Shown here piece after piece: positions 61,743 through 64,000 of a stretch of 64,000 nt of DNA. The DNA lies in the NCBI RefSeq assembly GCF_019048065.1, contig NZ_CP077291.1, positions 2,604,001 to 2,668,000 of the forward strand. Direction: 5' to 3'. A program made the position numbers and the translations under genes. This DNA comes from Citrobacter farmeri. GTDB taxonomy: Bacteria; Pseudomonadota; Gammaproteobacteria; Enterobacterales; Enterobacteriaceae. The stretch's first letter is position 1; the number at the start of each line of letters is the position of its first letter. The notes beneath the pieces were generated by a model. It did not search any database, was not told where the DNA came from, and saw nothing but the letters and a program-made list of their open reading frames with translations.

Positions 61743-62024
61743 TCAAATATCGTCCATAGTATGTCCAACAACAATTTCCAATGTTTTTCGGATCACATCG
61801 GAATGTACGATGTCATCCGTGACTTCCAACGTTTGAACCAAAGATATAATGATATTTTTGTTATTAATATGCTCACCCTTTATAAGAATATTGCGTATTG
61901 CCGCGCCCAAAACCATTGCTTCTTCAGCAAGGGCGTCGCCGGCATGACGAAAATAATCTGAAAGGACGTGATCAGGTAAAGCACTATAAATATCAGGTTG
62001 TTGTGTGATTGCTGTGATCATCAT
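61743..62024 (-). CDS. ariR: Biofilm/acid-resistance connector AriR (YmgB)
   Basis: The 93-residue helical protein matches E. coli AriR/YmgB. Family features are LSDYFRHAGDALAEEAMVLG, INNKNIIISLVQTLEVTDDI and DVIRKTLEIVVGHTMDD. In E. coli, small connector proteins of the ycgZ-ymgAB operon act through the Rcs phosphorelay to lower curli and raise colanic acid. It is 27 bp downstream of ymgA. Double ATG at the start; 62024 used. Confidence 0.9.
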   Translation of the reverse strand: MMITAITQQPDIYSALPDHVLSDYFRHAGDALAEEAMVLGAAIRNILIKGEHINNKNIIISLVQTLEVTDDIVHSDVIRKTLEIVVGHTMDDI

Positions 62025-62051
62025 TTTTCACCATCATTAAAAGTTAAGCGT

Positions 62052-62351
62052 TTAGTGAATTTTCCCTTTTCCCGGCTTCAGGGTTGTCCCTGAAAGTGAG
62101 CGAACGGTGTCCATTTGACCGCTATGTCTGGATGTGGGTGTTGACGTTGATTTATCAGCCATCACCGCTTCGATGTACGCAATGATTAGCGGAAAAACTT
62201 CCCGACGACGGGCATCCATTTCAGTTTCCTGCATAACGCGGAGTTGAGTGACCAAAGCCATTGAATTCACCGCCGCTTTACGTTTCAGCAGCGTCAACAC
62301 TGCCTGGCCGATCAGTTCGTCTGTGAGTTGTTCAATGTCACTTCTGTTCAT
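62052..62351 (-). CDS. ymgA: Connector protein YmgA
   Basis: The 99-residue protein shares the YmgA pattern: DELIGQAVLTLLKRKAAVNS, ALVTQLRVMQETEMDARRRE and a basic C-terminal tail ending KPGKGKIH. Three ATGs stand in a row; I use the third (62351), which has AGAGAG at suitable distance. It is the middle gene of ycgZ-ymgA-ariR. In E. coli overexpressed YmgA activates the Rcs system. Confidence 0.82.
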   Translation of the reverse strand: MNRSDIEQLTDELIGQAVLTLLKRKAAVNSMALVTQLRVMQETEMDARRREVFPLIIAYIEAVMADKSTSTPTSRHSGQMDTVRSLSGTTLKPGKGKIH

Positions 62352-62428
62352 CATCATTCTCTCTTCTGCCGTTTTGCCCAGGACCTGGAACACAGCATTT
62401 TGTTGATTCACGACTTTAATGCGAGGGT

Positions 62429-62668
62429 TCAGCGCTCAAAAAGCAAACCAATCAGCGCGTTATAATGAACCTCCTCTTCTTCACAGGTCGCTTTTTCCAG
62501 ACGACCAAGGAGTTTTGTACACAGGGATTTGCGATTCAGATTGCGCCCGTCCGTGAGAATTTCCACCACAATCTGCCCCAATGTTTCCTGCTGAGTCGGC
62601 AAATTGGCCTTACTGAAATAATGTGCAATGGCGTTAGCGGTATCTGAAATGTAACCATTTTGCTGCAT
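62429..62668 (-). CDS. ycgZ: Connector protein YcgZ
   Basis: The 79-residue protein matches E. coli YcgZ closely, with HYFSKANLPTQQETLGQIVV, ILTDGRNLNRKSLCTKLLGR and EVHYNALIGLLFER. It heads the operon ycgZ-ymgA-ariR, which in E. coli is repressed by the MerR-type BluR and induced by blue light at low temperature through BluF. AGGAGAGACCC precedes the ATG. Confidence 0.92.
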   Translation of the reverse strand: MQQNGYISDTANAIAHYFSKANLPTQQETLGQIVVEILTDGRNLNRKSLCTKLLGRLEKATCEEEEVHYNALIGLLFER

Positions 62669-62727
62669 GGGTCTCTCCTGTGCGAATCAGTAAAAGGTTA
62701 ATACTGCGTTATTCGATGTTAGAAAAA

Positions 62728-62748
62728 TTGTACACAAAACCTGTACAA
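62728..62748. promoter_or_regulatory. MerR-type (BluR-like) operator in the ycgZ-bluF intergenic region
   Basis: TTGTACA and TGTACAA form a perfect 7-bp inverted repeat around CAAAACC. The half site equals that reported for the related MlrA (TTGTACA), and BluR is the MlrA-like repressor of ycgZ in E. coli. The palindrome lies 60 bp before the ycgZ start. bluR itself should lie beyond the window next to bluF. The 62669-62992 region has no other gene. Confidence 0.78.
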
Positions 62749-62992
62749 ATGCATGATTACATTTTTACCAAAAAGTGCTAATTATTTATTTTCAATTAGT
62801 TACAAATTATACATAGGTATTGTTCTGATAGTTATCTGTACACTACTTTCAGGCATCATTTTTAGTGATGCCATTGCTATCCTCTGTTTCCGCTGACACT
62901 CGCCACTTTAAAGTAAAACTTTTGTTAATTTAGTGTGTTATATCTCCTCCGTTCTGTTAGGGTTAAACATCATTCCTCAATGTCGGAAAATC

Positions 62993-64000
62993 ATGCTCAC
63001 TACCATTATCTACCGCAGTCATCTCTGTGATGACGTCCCGGTGAAGGCGCTCGAAAGTATGGTCGCCGCCGCTAACCTTACAAATGGGCATGCTGATGTG
63101 ACAGGCATTTTGCTGTTTAACGGCACACATTTTTTTCAGCTGCTTGAAGGCCCTGATGAAAACGTAAAGGCTATTTATCAGGCAATTTGTGAAGACAAGC
63201 GCCACTATAATGTGGTCGAACTGCTGTGCGATCACGGTCCCTCCCGCCGCTTTGGGAAAGTGGGAATGGAGCTTTTTGATTTACGGGAACATGATCGGGA
63301 GGAGGTGTTACAGACCATTCTCGATAAGGGCACATCCCGATACCAACTTACCTACAACGACCGTGCGCTGCAGTTCTTCCGCACCTTCGTGGAATCCACT
63401 GAAAAAGAGAACTATTTTGAGATCCCTCCTGCTGGCACGTGGGATTTTATCGCGACCGAATCCGCTCGCACGATTCCCCTGACGTCAGTCAGCGAGGAGG
63501 CCAATTGCAGCTTTGCTTTTCAGCCCATCATCGATCCTCTTGCTCAGAAAATTGTCTCTCTGGAAGCGCTGCTGCGTACCCGTTCGGGTGATTCGCCGCA
63601 GCACTATTTTGACAATATTAAGGGCGACGATATTTATCTGGCCGACCTGGAAAGTAAGAAAGTCGCTTTTATACTGGCGGCCTCACTGGGTCTGCGCGAT
63701 CAGGTTTTGTCCGTGAATCTGTTGCCCATGACGTTGGTGAAGGTGCCGGATGCAGCCAGCTATTTGCTCAATGCCATTGCTGACAGTGGTCTTGTTCCGG
63801 AACAGATCATCGTTGAGTTCACTGAACGCGAGGTTATCTCCGAGTTTGAAGCCTTTACGGAAACGGTGAGAACCCTGAAATCCTCTGGGATCAGTATCGC
63901 CCTCGATCACTTTGGTGCCGGTTTTGGCGGTCTGCGGCTGCTGGCGCAGTTCCAACCCGATCGCATCAAAATTAATCGCGACCTCATTTGCGATGTTCAC
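62993..64000 (+). CDS. bluF: BLUF-EAL blue-light receptor BluF (YcgF), partial
   Basis: The frame opens at ATG 62993 and is open to the window end (336 residues seen; E. coli has about 403). I translated it by hand. The BLUF domain (1-93) has the flavin-site residues Tyr7 (TTIIYRSH), Asn31 and Gln49 (FFQLLEGP). The EAL-type domain follows: it has EALLR where E. coli has EAIVQ, VNLLP and VEFTE, but DHFGAG instead of DDFGTG. The protein binds BluR and releases it in blue light; the degenerate site suggests no c-di-GMP hydrolysis. It is divergent from ycgZ. Confidence 0.95.
   Translation, partial: MLTTIIYRSHLCDDVPVKALESMVAAANLTNGHADVTGILLFNGTHFFQLLEGPDENVKAIYQAICEDKRHYNVVELLCDHGPSRRFGKVGMELFDLREHDREEVLQTILDKGTSRYQLTYNDRALQFFRTFVESTEKENYFEIPPAGTWDFIATESARTIPLTSVSEEANCSFAFQPIIDPLAQKIVSLEALLRTRSGDSPQHYFDNIKGDDIYLADLESKKVAFILAASLGLRDQVLSVNLLPMTLVKVPDAASYLLNAIADSGLVPEQIIVEFTEREVISEFEAFTETVRTLKSSGISIALDHFGAGFGGLRLLAQFQPDRIKINRDLICDVH

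Noticed and set aside
63683-64000. Minus-strand frame at the right edge
   Set aside because: Antisense to bluF, whose sense translation matches the BLUF-EAL family throughout.

Overview
The window comes from an enterobacterial chromosome, most likely Citrobacter or a close relative. Most proteins match Escherichia coli K-12 families at near-identical length, and long blocks keep E. coli gene order (ast, xthA, ynjBCDE, nudG-ynjH-gdhA-topB-selD-ydjA-sppA-ansA-pncA, ydjEFGHIJKL, yeaC-msrB-gapA-yeaDE-mipA-yeaGHI, yeaK-yoaI-yeaL-nimR-nimT, yeaO, yoaK-yoaJ-yeaQ). Other content (a second RyhB RNA beside yeaQ, a GH18 chitinase, ERIC and REP repeats) fits the Salmonella/Citrobacter side of the family. 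The genus is inferred from gene content; no 16S gene is present.

Layout. 1-4.6 kb: arginine succinyltransferase operon astCADB (astB cut by the window edge) behind a sigma-54-type promoter. 5-13 kb: xthA, a TVP38-type membrane protein, the YnjBCD ABC importer, rhodanese YnjE, a translationally coupled ynjA-ynjF pair, nudG and ynjH. 13-22 kb: nitrogen, DNA, selenium and NAD housekeeping genes (gdhA, topB, selD, ydjA, sppA, ansA, pncA). 22-31 kb: the ydjE-ydjL sugar/polyol catabolism cluster (two MFS carriers, DeoR regulator, aldo-keto reductase, kinase, class II aldolase, two zinc dehydrogenases), with an ERIC element against the 3' end of ydjJ. 31-33 kb: a chitinase and yajD between ydjL and yeaC. 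33-49 kb: the gapA/yea block, with E. coli dgcJ (yeaJ) and dgcP (yeaP) not seen and two non-K-12-like genes (a glutamine-amidotransferase-like protein and a DUF523 protein) added.

49.5-62 kb is the accessory part: a RyhB-2-type small RNA with its own promoter and Fur-like site; a formate dehydrogenase H homologue carrying cysteine at the selenocysteine position, behind a sigma-54 site; a cold-shock gene overlapping a small zinc-ribbon gene; ydeI and ydeJ separated by two membrane-protein genes; yciGF; several small unknown genes; a methyltransferase; a complete IS1182-family element with terminal repeats and a 4-bp target duplication; and a LuxR-type regulator. 61.7-64 kb holds the blue-light/biofilm module: ycgZ-ymgA-ariR divergent from bluF (cut by the right edge), with a strong MerR-type palindrome between them.

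Three sites match the sigma-54 -24/-12 consensus (astC, yeaGH, fdhF-like), tying the nitrogen-limitation and formate functions together. I see no clear phage, CRISPR array or defence island and no obviously new multi-gene system. The most distinctive items are the Cys-type FdhF, the RyhB paralogue, the IS inserted in a hairpin loop, the stand-alone CTP-synthase-tail protein and the small unknown genes at 52-57 kb.
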